The translations under genes were made by a program, and so were the position numbers. The notes beneath the pieces are model-generated. The model saw nothing but the letters and a program-made list of their open reading frames with translations, ran no database searches and had not been told where the DNA came from. Source: Rhizobium sp. Q54 (lineage in GTDB: Bacteria > Pseudomonadota > Alphaproteobacteria > Rhizobiales > Beijerinckiaceae). Taken from it: a DNA stretch of 6,019 nucleotides. The DNA is taken from the NCBI GenBank assembly GCA_945903655.1, contig CAMDOY010000245.1:1-6019 (forward strand), given 5' to 3'. This document shows positions 1 to 5,837 of the stretch, in pieces. The stretch's first letter is position 1, and every line of letters starts with the position of its first letter.

Positions 1-645
1 GGGCTCCCACTCCGGGAAATCATCCTTCCAGTCGCGCCCGCCGGACCATTCGAAATATTCTTCCTTCAGATGGGGCAGGAGTGGGCCATTGCGCTGCGGG
101 CCGATGGCGGTGGCGAGCGGATGATCATTGGCCTGGGTGTCGTGGCCGACGACCTTGACCTTCTTCTCCACGAACCAGTCGGCGGCGGAGGGCACGAAGC
201 CCGGCGCCTTGGCGAAATAGTCCTCATTGTCTTCGTAGATGTGGTGCCAGCCGGTGTTGACGATCACCACGTCGCCGGGGCGCACGACCTTGCCGGCGGC
301 CTTTTCCAGATCGTCATAGGTGATGGATTCCCACTGCTTCTTGGGGATCGAGACGACAATGCCCGTGCCGAAGAAGTGCGGCAGCGGCACTTCGTTGATG
401 AAGGGCGTTCCCGCAACCACATGGGCGGGCGCGTCGATATGGGTGGTGTTGTGCATGCTGGTCGTGATGCGCTGCGAGAGCACGCCGGACTTCGCCATGT
501 AGTGGATGCGCTCGATCTTCACATCTTCGAAATAGGGCCAGTTCGGCGATTGATAGCCGAAGCGATGGGAGAGATTGTAGAACTCCACGCCCATGTCGTT
601 GTCGAGATTGTCCTGGAAATCGATACCACGGATTTTAATGGTCAC
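1..645 (-). CDS. Cyclase family protein (kynurenine formamidase/isatin hydrolase-like), 3' end off window
   Basis: This is a metal-dependent hydrolase of the cyclase family (PF04199), whose known members open amide or lactam bonds, such as kynurenine formamidase and isatin hydrolase. The first 215 residues are visible and the C-terminus lies beyond base 1; family members are usually about 210-270 residues. The family metal-binding signature H-x-G-T-H-x-D-x-P-x-H appears as HNTTHIDAPAH at residues 65-75, with Thr replacing the usual Gly. A second conserved block, VVGHDTQANDHP, sits at residues 165-176 where the family has its distal active-site residues. No signal peptide is seen, so it is probably cytoplasmic. 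The start is GTG at 645-643, with GGGAGG eight bases upstream; no in-frame ATG precedes it. It is divergent from the decarboxylase-like gene at 762, which suggests a shared pathway. Family is certain; the substrate is unknown. Confidence 0.9.
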   Translation of the reverse strand, partial: MTIKIRGIDFQDNLDNDMGVEFYNLSHRFGYQSPNWPYFEDVKIERIHYMAKSGVLSQRITTSMHNTTHIDAPAHVVAGTPFINEVPLPHFFGTGIVVSIPKKQWESITYDDLEKAAGKVVRPGDVVIVNTGWHHIYEDNEDYFAKAPGFVPSAADWFVEKKVKVVGHDTQANDHPLATAIGPQRNGPLLPHLKEEYFEWSGGRDWKDDFPEWEP

Positions 646-667
646 GACTGATGCCTCCCAAAGTTTG

Positions 668-688
668 TTGACCCATCATGTGGTGCAA
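668..688. promoter_or_regulatory. Imperfect inverted repeat, candidate operator
   Basis: TTGACCCA (668-675) and TGGTGCAA (681-688) form an inverted repeat matching at 6 of 8 positions around a 5-base centre. It spans the proposed -35 of the plus-strand gene and lies just downstream of the proposed -10 of the minus-strand gene. A protein bound here could control both divergent genes. The repeat is directly visible; its use as an operator is inference, and no regulator is encoded in the window. Confidence 0.3.
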
Positions 689-697
689 CTGTATCAA
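668..697 (+). promoter_or_regulatory. Candidate sigma-70 promoter for the amidohydrolase gene
   Basis: TTGACC (668-673) and TATCAA (692-697) are separated by 18 bases, in the only AT-richer stretch between the two divergent genes. The implied transcript would start near 704 and give a leader of about 58 bases before the ATG at 762. That leader contains a short perfect hairpin, GCCCGG (719-724) with CCGGGC (730-735). The match to consensus is moderate. Confidence 0.35.
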
Positions 698-716
698 TAG
701 GCGGTCTCGCTTACAA
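688..716 (-). promoter_or_regulatory. Candidate sigma-70 promoter for the cyclase gene
   Basis: On the minus strand TTGTAA (716-711) and TACAGT (693-688) are 17 bases apart, each matching consensus at 4 of 6 positions. Transcription would start near 681, about 36 bases before the GTG at 645. It overlaps the plus-strand promoter candidate, so the two may compete or be co-regulated. Confidence 0.35.
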
Positions 717-761
717 GAGCCCGGAAGCCCCGGGCGCGCTCATTGACCAGGGAAGAACGCC

Positions 762-1721
762 ATGAAGAAGATCGCGCTGGAAGAACACTTCATCTCGCCG
801 GGGCTGATCGAATATTGGCAGCCGACCATGACGGACGTGCCCAAGCCCATTTATGACAAGATCCACGCCGCCCTCACGGATTTCGGCGACATGCGCCTTT
901 CCAGCATGGATGGCGCGGGCATCGAGAAGGCGATTCTCTCGATCGCGGGCCCCGGCGTGCAGGTGGAGCCCGACGCCGCCCGCGCCACGGCGAAGGCCGC
1001 CGAGGCCAACGACTTTCTCGCCAATGTGACCAGCGCCCGCCCCGACCGCTATCTGGGGTTCGCCCATATCGCCCTGCAGGATCCCCAGGCTGCGGCCCGT
1101 GAACTCGAGCGCTGCGTGCGCGACCTCGGCTTCAAGGGCGCCATGATCAATGGCAATTCCATGGGCGCTTATCTGGACGAGCGCCAGTTCGACCCCTTCT
1201 GGGCCAAGGCCGAGGAGTTGCAGGCGCCCATCTATCTGCATCCCGCTGACCCCGTGCAGCCCTACGCCAGCTTCGGCTCCTACAAGGAACTGACCCGGGC
1301 CACCTGGGGTTGGGGCGTGGAGACCGGCACCCATGCGCTGCGCATGATCTTCGGCGGCGTCTTCGACCGTTTCCCCGGGGCCTTGCTCATGCTGGGGCAT
1401 CTCGGCGAGACCCTGCCCTATCTGCTCTGGCGCTTCGACAGCCGCGCCAAGCTCTATGGCGTGACCCTGAAGCGCCAGCCCTCCGAATATATCAAGGACA
1501 ACATCGCGGTGACGGTCTCCGGCATGTTCTCGGCGGAGCCGCTGAACTGCGCCGTGGCGGCGCTGGGCGGCTCACGGGTGATGTTCTCCGCCGATTATCC
1601 CTTCGAATCCGCCGCCGAGGCCGGGCATTTCATGGATGACGTGTCGCTCGACGAGGCGCTGCGCGAGGACATCTGCTGGCGCAACGCCGCCCGCATCCTC
1701 AACATCCCCATGCAGGGCTGA
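762..1721 (+). CDS. Amidohydrolase-fold decarboxylase, gamma-resorcylate/2,3-dihydroxybenzoate decarboxylase-like
   Basis: This 319-residue protein belongs to the ACMSD-related amidohydrolase family (Amidohydro_2), whose closest characterised members decarboxylate hydroxybenzoates without oxygen or organic cofactor. The N-terminal LEEHF motif supplies Glu7 and His9, equivalent to metal ligands Glu8 and His10 of Rhizobium gamma-resorcylate decarboxylase. His160 in YLHP matches His164, and Asp278 in FSADYPFE matches Asp287. His213 in GHLGE and Arg224 in LLWR match the catalytic His218 and the substrate-binding Arg229. All key residues are therefore present and the length fits the family. The start is ATG 762, with AGGGAAG six bases upstream. 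It is a single cytoplasmic domain without signal peptide. Its stop is five bases from that of the convergent Ldh_2 gene. The decarboxylase subfamily is well supported; the exact hydroxybenzoate, or a related ring acid, is not known. Confidence 0.88.
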   Translation: MKKIALEEHFISPGLIEYWQPTMTDVPKPIYDKIHAALTDFGDMRLSSMDGAGIEKAILSIAGPGVQVEPDAARATAKAAEANDFLANVTSARPDRYLGFAHIALQDPQAAARELERCVRDLGFKGAMINGNSMGAYLDERQFDPFWAKAEELQAPIYLHPADPVQPYASFGSYKELTRATWGWGVETGTHALRMIFGGVFDRFPGALLMLGHLGETLPYLLWRFDSRAKLYGVTLKRQPSEYIKDNIAVTVSGMFSAEPLNCAVAALGGSRVMFSADYPFESAAEAGHFMDDVSLDEALREDICWRNAARILNIPMQG

Positions 1722-1738
1722 CAGCTTTACATGAGCTG
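1722..1738. repeat. Short inverted repeat at a convergent gene junction
   Basis: CAGCT (1722-1726) and AGCTG (1734-1738) form a perfect 5-bp stem around a 7-base loop. It covers the five bases between the two convergent stop codons and the end of the Ldh_2 gene. There is no T tract, so it would be a weak terminator at best. No other terminator is visible at this junction. Confidence 0.25.
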
Positions 1739-2773
1739 AGGCGGCGCCACCCCCGCCTTTTCCGCAAGCTCCACAAGGCCCGCGAGGGCCTTGGGGGTGA
1801 GCGGGATCCCCTCCCGGGAGCGGCGCTCAAAGTTGCGCGCGCCGCGCTCGCCCGGCAGCAGGATCGCGGCCTCAGGATCAAGCCGCGGCAGATCATGCAC
1901 CACCGCGCCAAAGGCGCTCATCTCGCGCTTGAACTCGTCCAGCGGCCGCATGGCCGCGATGTCGATGAGGATCAGCATGGCGTTGTGAACATGCGGCCCC
2001 TTGGCGCCCGAGCCGATGACGCCCAGCAGAATGGGATTGGCCGCCAGCACGCTCGTCAGACATTCGAACATGAAGGAGAGGCCCGAGCCCTTGGGCCCGC
2101 CCAGCGGCAGCAGAATGTCGGCCTCCGCCGCGTTGGTCGTGGGCGCGCCATCCTTGGTCAGGGCGCAGCCCGCAGGGATCGGCTCGCCCGAGCGCACCGC
2201 CTGCTGCAGGCGCCCGTTGGCGATGGTGGCGGTGGCCATGTCGAGCACAAGGGGCCCCTCCATGGAGGGCAGGCCGATGGCGATGGGGCTGGTGGCCAGA
2301 CTCTTTACCCGCGCGCCATGGTAGGCCATGTTCGGCGGGCCGCTGTTGAGCATGATCGCCGCAAAGCCCTGCTCGGCGGCCGCGTGGGCGTAGCGGCCAA
2401 TGGCGCCCGTATGGGTCGTGCCGCTGATGATGGCGGTGGAGACGCCGAAGGCCCGGGCGCGCTTGCCCGCCTCCTCCAGGGCCAGCTTCATGGCGAGTGG
2501 CCCGGCGCAACGATTGCCCTTCACCACAAATAGCGCCGCCGCGCGGCTGTCGATCTCGGGCGTGGCCTTGGGGTCCATCTGCCCGTCGTCCAGAAAGCGC
2601 AGATACATGGACAGGCGCGCCATGCCATGGGAGGAGACGCCCCGCAGATCCGCCCAGACCAGAACATCCGCCAGCGCTTGCGCCTGCGCCTGCCCCATGC
2701 CTCTTCCCATGAAAAGCGAGCACATGAACGCGGCGAGCCGCTCGGCGGAGATATGCAGGGTTTCAGGCTTCAC
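1727..2773 (-). CDS. Ldh_2 (malate/L-lactate dehydrogenase) family oxidoreductase
   Basis: This 348-residue protein belongs to the Ldh_2 family (PF02615), which is unrelated to classical lactate and malate dehydrogenases. Members oxidise 2-hydroxyacids, or reduce 2-oxoacids and cyclic imines, with NAD(P); examples are ureidoglycolate, sulfolactate and malate dehydrogenases. Family blocks appear in order: DLRGVSSHG with the conserved His49 (42-50), GTTHTGAIGRYA with His121 (118-129), LDMATATIANGR (177-188) and LGGPKGSGLSF (224-234). The last departs from the more common GGYKGYGL, and Arg188 stands where the family usually has Lys. The start is GTG at 2773-2771, with GGGGA about seven bases upstream. 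The next in-frame ATG, residue 17, would cut into the N-terminal helix expected by the family. It is divergent from the monooxygenase gene and convergent with the decarboxylase gene. The substrate is unknown. Confidence 0.9.
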   Translation of the reverse strand: MKPETLHISAERLAAFMCSLFMGRGMGQAQAQALADVLVWADLRGVSSHGMARLSMYLRFLDDGQMDPKATPEIDSRAAALFVVKGNRCAGPLAMKLALEEAGKRARAFGVSTAIISGTTHTGAIGRYAHAAAEQGFAAIMLNSGPPNMAYHGARVKSLATSPIAIGLPSMEGPLVLDMATATIANGRLQQAVRSGEPIPAGCALTKDGAPTTNAAEADILLPLGGPKGSGLSFMFECLTSVLAANPILLGVIGSGAKGPHVHNAMLILIDIAAMRPLDEFKREMSAFGAVVHDLPRLDPEAAILLPGERGARNFERRSREGIPLTPKALAGLVELAEKAGVAPPQLM

Positions 2774-2793
2774 GGCGGCGTCCCCAATTCATT

Positions 2794-2819
2794 GGCGCGC
2801 AACTTAGCGCATGCGCGCC
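2794..2819. promoter_or_regulatory. Inverted repeat in divergent region, candidate operator
   Basis: GGCGCGC (2794-2800) and GCGCGCC (2813-2819) are perfect 7-bp inverted arms around a 12-base centre. A second palindrome, GCGCATGCGC, lies within it at 2807-2816. On the minus strand a weak promoter-like pair, TTGCGG (2828-2823) and TAAGTT (2806-2801) with a 16-base spacer, overlaps the repeat. It could be an operator for the Ldh_2 gene. Simple GC-rich palindromes arise easily in this background, so the call is tentative. Confidence 0.25.
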
Positions 2820-2852
2820 CCGCCGCAAACACGCCCTCAGGCAGAACCATCC

Positions 2853-2881
2853 TTGCCCTCGCGCGCTGGCGAGACTAGGTT
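2853..2881 (+). promoter_or_regulatory. Weak candidate promoter for the flavin monooxygenase gene
   Basis: TTGCCC (2853-2858) and TAGGTT (2876-2881) are separated by 17 bases, about 40 bases upstream of the ATG at 2923. The spacing is ideal but the -10 box matches consensus only partly. The rest of the 2774-2922 interval holds no gene I can support. Confidence 0.25.
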
Positions 2882-2922
2882 CGCGCCGTCGGGCGAGCCC
2901 GGCGCTTAATGGGGATGAACGC

Positions 2923-4260
2923 ATGACGGGCCGTGACGAGCAGATGGTGCTCGGGGTATTTTTCAACCACACCGGCCATCACGTGGCCTCCTGGCGCCAT
3001 CCGGGCGCGGATGCGGACGCGGGCGTCAATTTCAAACATTATGTGCGCCTCGCCCAGACCGCCGAAAAAGCCAAGTTCCACTTCCTCTTTTTCGCCGACT
3101 GGCTGGCGGTGCGCGACGCCTCCGACCTGACGCTGAGCCGCTCGGCCCAATATACCGCCCATTTCGAGCCCCTGACCCTGCTGGGCGGGCTCGCCGCCGT
3201 CACCGAGCAGATCGGCCTCGTGTGCACGGGCACCACCAGCTACAACGAGCCCTTCCACATCGCCCGCAAGATGGCCTCCCTCGATCACATGAGCGGCGGG
3301 CGCGCCGCTTGGAATGTGGTGACCTCCTCCTTCAAGGCGGAGGCCTTCAACTTTGGCCGCGAGGCCCATTACGATCACGAGGACCGCTACGAGCGCGCCC
3401 ATGAATTCGTGGAGGTGGTGAAGGGCCTCTGGGACAGCTGGGACGACGACGCATTCCCGCGCGACAAGGAAAGCGGCCTCTATCTCGACCCCACCAAGCT
3501 GCATCGCCTCAACCACGAGGGCAAGCATCTGCGCGTGCGCGGGCCGCTGAATGTGCCGCGTCCCCCGCAGGGCCATCCGGTGATCGTGCAGGCGGGCGCC
3601 TCCGAAACAGGCCGGGAGCTGGCCGCAGCCACCGCCGAAGTGGTCTTCACCTCGCCCCATGACATTGCCGCAGGCCAGGCCTTCTACAATGATGTGAAGG
3701 GGCGCATGGCCAAATATGGCCGCCATCCCGACGAGCTGAAAATCCTGCCGGGCCTCAGCGCCACCGTCGCGGAGACGGACGAAGAGGCGGAGGAGAAATT
3801 CGAATATCTGCAGTCCCTCATTCACCCGGAAGTCGGCCGCGAGATTCTCTCCCTGGTGCTCGAAGGCGCCGACCTCTCGGGCTACGATCTTGACGGACCC
3901 CTGCCTGAGATCACGCCCGAACCCGTGGGCGGCACCCCGCGCGGCGTCATCGCCATGGCGCGCAAGGAAAACCTGACCATGCGCCAGCTCTACATGCGGC
4001 TGGCGGGCGCGCGCGGCAAGCGCAGCATCAAGGGCTCGGTGAAGCGCGTCGCTGACGAGATGGAGGCGTGGTTCCGCGCAGGCGCCTGCGATGGCTTCAT
4101 CCTGCAGCCCGCCTATCTGCCCGGCAGCCTCGACGAGGCCTGCACGCTGCTGGTGCCGGAATTACAGAAGCGCGGGCTCTTCCAGACGGAATACAAGGGC
4201 GTGACCCTGCGCGACCATCTAGGCCTTTCGCGGCCCAAGAGCCGCTACGCCAAGGACTGA
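2923..4260 (+). CDS. LLM class flavin-dependent monooxygenase, NtaA/SnaA/DszA type
   Basis: This 445-residue protein is a bacterial luciferase-fold monooxygenase of the NtaA/SnaA/DszA(SoxA)/DmoA group. These enzymes use reduced FMN delivered by a separate flavin reductase to oxygenate substrates such as nitrilotriacetate, sulfones or dimethyl sulfide. Diagnostic features are the N-terminal NHTGHHVASWRHP (15-27), FFADW near 56-60, the block from EPLTLL through GTTSYNEPFHIARK to DHMSGGRAAWNVVTS, then NFGREAHYDHEDRY and the GHPVIVQAGAS segment. The length is exactly typical and no part is missing. ATG 2923 is preferred, with GGGGA seven bases upstream; two ATGs just before it (2909, 2915) are out of frame. 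No flavin reductase is in the window, so the partner must be elsewhere. It probably starts or feeds the catabolic route suggested by the neighbouring hydrolase, decarboxylase and dehydrogenase. The subfamily is firm; the substrate is not predictable. Confidence 0.93.
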   Translation: MTGRDEQMVLGVFFNHTGHHVASWRHPGADADAGVNFKHYVRLAQTAEKAKFHFLFFADWLAVRDASDLTLSRSAQYTAHFEPLTLLGGLAAVTEQIGLVCTGTTSYNEPFHIARKMASLDHMSGGRAAWNVVTSSFKAEAFNFGREAHYDHEDRYERAHEFVEVVKGLWDSWDDDAFPRDKESGLYLDPTKLHRLNHEGKHLRVRGPLNVPRPPQGHPVIVQAGASETGRELAAATAEVVFTSPHDIAAGQAFYNDVKGRMAKYGRHPDELKILPGLSATVAETDEEAEEKFEYLQSLIHPEVGREILSLVLEGADLSGYDLDGPLPEITPEPVGGTPRGVIAMARKENLTMRQLYMRLAGARGKRSIKGSVKRVADEMEAWFRAGACDGFILQPAYLPGSLDEACTLLVPELQKRGLFQTEYKGVTLRDHLGLSRPKSRYAKD

Positions 4261-4274
4261 GGCGAGCGCCTCAG
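4257..4274. terminator. Perfect inverted repeat spanning both convergent stop codons
   Basis: CTGAGGCG (4257-4264) and CGCCTCAG (4267-4274) are perfectly inverted 8-bp arms around two bases; as RNA this would fold as a 7-bp stem with a GAGC tetraloop. The left arm contains the TGA of the monooxygenase gene (4258-4260). The right arm contains the complement of the TGA of trxC (4271-4273). The symmetric hairpin could end or stabilise both transcripts. There is no T tract on either side, so intrinsic termination would be atypical. Confidence 0.45.
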
Positions 4275-4711
4275 GACGCGCCGGTGATGAAGGCCACGAT
4301 GGCGCGCTTGTCGAGCGCGCCCGCCTGACGGGCGACCTCGCGGCCCCCGCGAAACATGATCATGCAGGGAATGCCGCGAATGCCGAAGCGGGCGGAGACA
4401 TCGGGCGCAGCCTCGGTGTCGAGCTTGGCGAAGCGCACCAGCGGCTCCAGTTCGGCCCCTGCGGCGGCGAAGTGGGGCGCCATCTGACGGCAGGGCGCGC
4501 ACCAGCCAGCCCAGAAATCCACCACTACGGGAATTTCGGTACGGCTGATCATGCGGTCGAAGGCGGCGGCGTCAGGAAGATCAACGGGCTTACCGGTGAA
4601 GAGCGGTTCATGGCAGCGCCCGCAGTCCGGCGTTTGCCGGGCGGTGATGCGCGCCGCTGGCGCCCGGTTGAGCCCGCCGCAATGGGGGCAGACGATGACG
4701 TAGCTATCCAT
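4271..4711 (-). CDS. trxC: Thioredoxin 2 (zinc-binding TrxC)
   Basis: This 146-residue cytoplasmic thiol-disulfide reductase has the TrxC layout: an N-terminal zinc-binding domain with two CxxC pairs (CPHC at 8-11, CGRC at 30-33), followed by a thioredoxin fold. The active site is WCAPC (Cys71 and Cys74), with Ala in place of the usual Gly. The cis-proline loop reads GIPCMIMF, so Cys116 follows cis-Pro115 where Thr is common, giving a third thiol next to the active site. The length matches E. coli TrxC (about 139) closely. The ATG at 4711 lies nine bases after the rhodanese stop and has only a weak ribosome binding site (AGG), so translation is probably coupled to the upstream gene. TrxC proteins are often tied to oxidative-stress responses in other bacteria; no OxyR-like site was recognised here. 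Identification is firm. Confidence 0.93.
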   Translation of the reverse strand: MDSYVIVCPHCGGLNRAPAARITARQTPDCGRCHEPLFTGKPVDLPDAAAFDRMISRTEIPVVVDFWAGWCAPCRQMAPHFAAAGAELEPLVRFAKLDTEAAPDVSARFGIRGIPCMIMFRGGREVARQAGALDKRAIVAFITGAS

Positions 4712-4720
4712 GGCGGGAGC

Positions 4721-5068
4721 CTACATGGCCACCGGCCCGCCTTGGGCAAGCCAGCCGCCTGTGCCCGGCAGGTAATGAATCACATCCGTGCGACCGTGGG
4801 CGTGGGCCTGGGCCATGGCCCGGGCCGAGCGCCCGCCCGCCTGGCAGACCAGCACCACGGGCTTGCCGGTGGGCAGCTTTGAGGGGTCGAAGCTCGACAG
4901 GGGATGGTTCTGCGCATGGGGAATATGGCCAGCCGCATATTCATTGGGCTCGCGCACATCCACCACATGGCAGGTCTGGGCGAGGCAGGCCTCCTGAAAG
5001 GCCTCATGTTCGAGGGCGGGGATGCTGGTTTCGCCCGCCAGACGGGACAAGAGGCTCGCGAGGGACAT
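4721..5068 (-). CDS. Single-domain rhodanese-like sulfurtransferase
   Basis: This 115-residue protein is a single rhodanese domain (PF00581) of the GlpE/PspE size class, which carries sulfane sulfur as a cysteine persulfide. It shows VVDVREPNEYAAGHIPHAQN (35-54), the standard rhodanese entry, and the active-site loop CQAGGRS with catalytic Cys75 (75-81). The C-terminal block YLPGTGGW is also typical. No signal peptide or membrane segment is seen. ATG 5068 is chosen because GGAG lies seven bases upstream. A TTG at 5089 would add seven residues, but its own upstream sequence is a poorer ribosome site. It is the first gene of an operon with trxC. A joint role is plausible, since thioredoxins can accept sulfur from or reduce rhodanese persulfides. 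The family is certain; the sulfur donor and acceptor are unknown. Confidence 0.88.
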   Translation of the reverse strand: MSLASLLSRLAGETSIPALEHEAFQEACLAQTCHVVDVREPNEYAAGHIPHAQNHPLSSFDPSKLPTGKPVVLVCQAGGRSARAMAQAHAHGRTDVIHYLPGTGGWLAQGGPVAM

Positions 5069-5110
5069 GGGCAGGCTCCAATAGCGCAACAGGGGCGACC
5101 TTCACCCACG

Positions 5111-5138
5111 CATATATGAGGGACGCCCCGGGCGGCAA
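5111..5138 (-). promoter_or_regulatory. Candidate promoter for the rhodanese-trxC operon
   Basis: On the minus strand TTGCCG (5138-5133) and TATATG (5116-5111) are 16 bases apart. The CATATATG at 5111-5118 is the only AT-rich island between the divergent genes. The transcript would start near 5104, giving a leader of roughly 36 bases before the ATG at 5068. Confidence 0.35.
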
Positions 5139-5205
5139 GCGCCGCAGCGCCTTTGAGGTGGCGCAAACCCGGCGAGGGGCGATATGCTGGCGGCAGGTTC
5201 AATTC

Positions 5206-5214
5206 AGGAGGAGG
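5206..5214 (+). promoter_or_regulatory. Strong ribosome binding site that sets the methyltransferase start
   Basis: AGGAGGAGG contains two overlapping perfect Shine-Dalgarno cores, five to eight bases before the ATG at 5220. It decides the start: the in-frame ATG at 5184 lies upstream of this site, has no such element, and would translate through it. Confidence 0.8.
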
Positions 5215-5219
5215 TCGCC

Positions 5220-5825
5220 ATGGGTGAGTATGACAGATGGCAGGGGCGCTATGCGGCGCCGGAATATATCTTCGGCGAGGGGCCGAACGCCTTTCTGGGC
5301 GCCCAGGGTCCTTTGCTGCCCGCCAAGGGCCGGGCGCTGGCGGTCGCCGATGGCGAAGGCCGCAACGGCGTCTGGCTGGCCGAACAGGGCCTCGACGTGC
5401 TCTCCATCGATTTTGCGCCCAATGGGCAGGCCAAGGCGAAGGCGCTGGCCGAGAAGCGCGGCGTGAAGCTGGAGTTGATTCTCGCCGATGTCCACGAATG
5501 GGCCTATCCCGAAGCCGCCTTCGATGTGGTGGCGGAAATCTTCACCCAGTTCTCTGACCCCGAGCAGCGCGCGAAGAAATGGGCGGGCATGCGCAAGGCC
5601 CTCAAGCCCGGCGGGTTGCTGCTGCTGGAAGGCTACACGCCCAAGCAGCTGGAATACGGCACCGGCGGGCCCAAGCAGCTCGACCATCTCTACACCCGCG
5701 AGATGCTGGAGGCGGAATTCGGCGACTTCTCGAAAATCGAGATCAAGCAATACGAGACCATGATGTCCGAGGGCGGCGCCCATGCGGGCATGGGGGCGGT
5801 GATTGATCTTATCGGCTGGAAATAG
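5220..5825 (+). CDS. Class I SAM-dependent methyltransferase, TehB-like
   Basis: This 201-residue cytoplasmic methyltransferase has a Rossmann fold. The N-terminal WQGRYAAPEYIFGEGPNAFL (7-26) is typical of the TehB/thiopurine-like small-molecule methyltransferase group. SAM motif I reads ALAVADGEGRNGVWLAE (39-55). Asp64 at the end of strand two would bind the ribose, and ADVHEW with Asp91 forms the adenine-side motif. LKPGGLLLLEGY follows as the post-motif strand. The C-terminal part, with GGPKQLDHLYT and GGAHAGMGAVIDLIG, is complete. The start is ATG 5220, set by the strong ribosome site just upstream. It is divergent from the rhodanese-trxC operon and ends just before a strong terminator, so it is a single-gene unit. 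TehB relatives methylate tellurite, selenite or organic thiols. That would suit the sulfur-redox neighbours, but the substrate here is inference only. Confidence 0.88.
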   Translation: MGEYDRWQGRYAAPEYIFGEGPNAFLGAQGPLLPAKGRALAVADGEGRNGVWLAEQGLDVLSIDFAPNGQAKAKALAEKRGVKLELILADVHEWAYPEAAFDVVAEIFTQFSDPEQRAKKWAGMRKALKPGGLLLLEGYTPKQLEYGTGGPKQLDHLYTREMLEAEFGDFSKIEIKQYETMMSEGGAHAGMGAVIDLIGWK

Positions 5826-5837
5826 CTGCAACGAAAA

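Noticed and set aside
70..651. Long plus-strand open frame of 193 codons
   Set aside because: It is antisense to the cyclase-family gene, whose minus-strand translation carries clear motifs; the plus-strand product has no recognisable domain and reflects high GC content.
711..1400. Minus-strand open frame of 229 codons opposite the decarboxylase gene
   Set aside because: It is a shadow of the well-supported amidohydrolase, with low-complexity Gly/Ala/His-rich translation and no domain.
1893..2723. Minus-strand open frame of 276 codons in another frame of the Ldh_2 gene
   Set aside because: It is rich in Gly, Arg and His with no family motif; the overlapping frame encodes all Ldh_2 signature blocks.
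2763..2972. Possible small gene across the divergent region
   Set aside because: It overlaps the starts of both flanking genes, has no convincing ribosome site, and its product is Arg/Ser-rich without features.
2875..3825. Minus-strand open frame of 316 codons opposite the flavin monooxygenase
   Set aside because: It is antisense to a complete LLM-family gene and its translation shows no domain; long antisense frames are expected at this GC content.
5132..5164. Two small GC-rich hairpins (GCGGC/GCCGC and GCGCC/GGCGC) in the rhodanese-methyltransferase interval
   Set aside because: Five-base stems of G and C are expected by chance here and show no T tract or regular spacing to a promoter.
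5184..5219. Upstream in-frame ATG as methyltransferase start
   Set aside because: The strong AGGAGGAGG site lies downstream of it and is ideally spaced for ATG 5220; the 12 extra residues do not resemble the family N-terminus.
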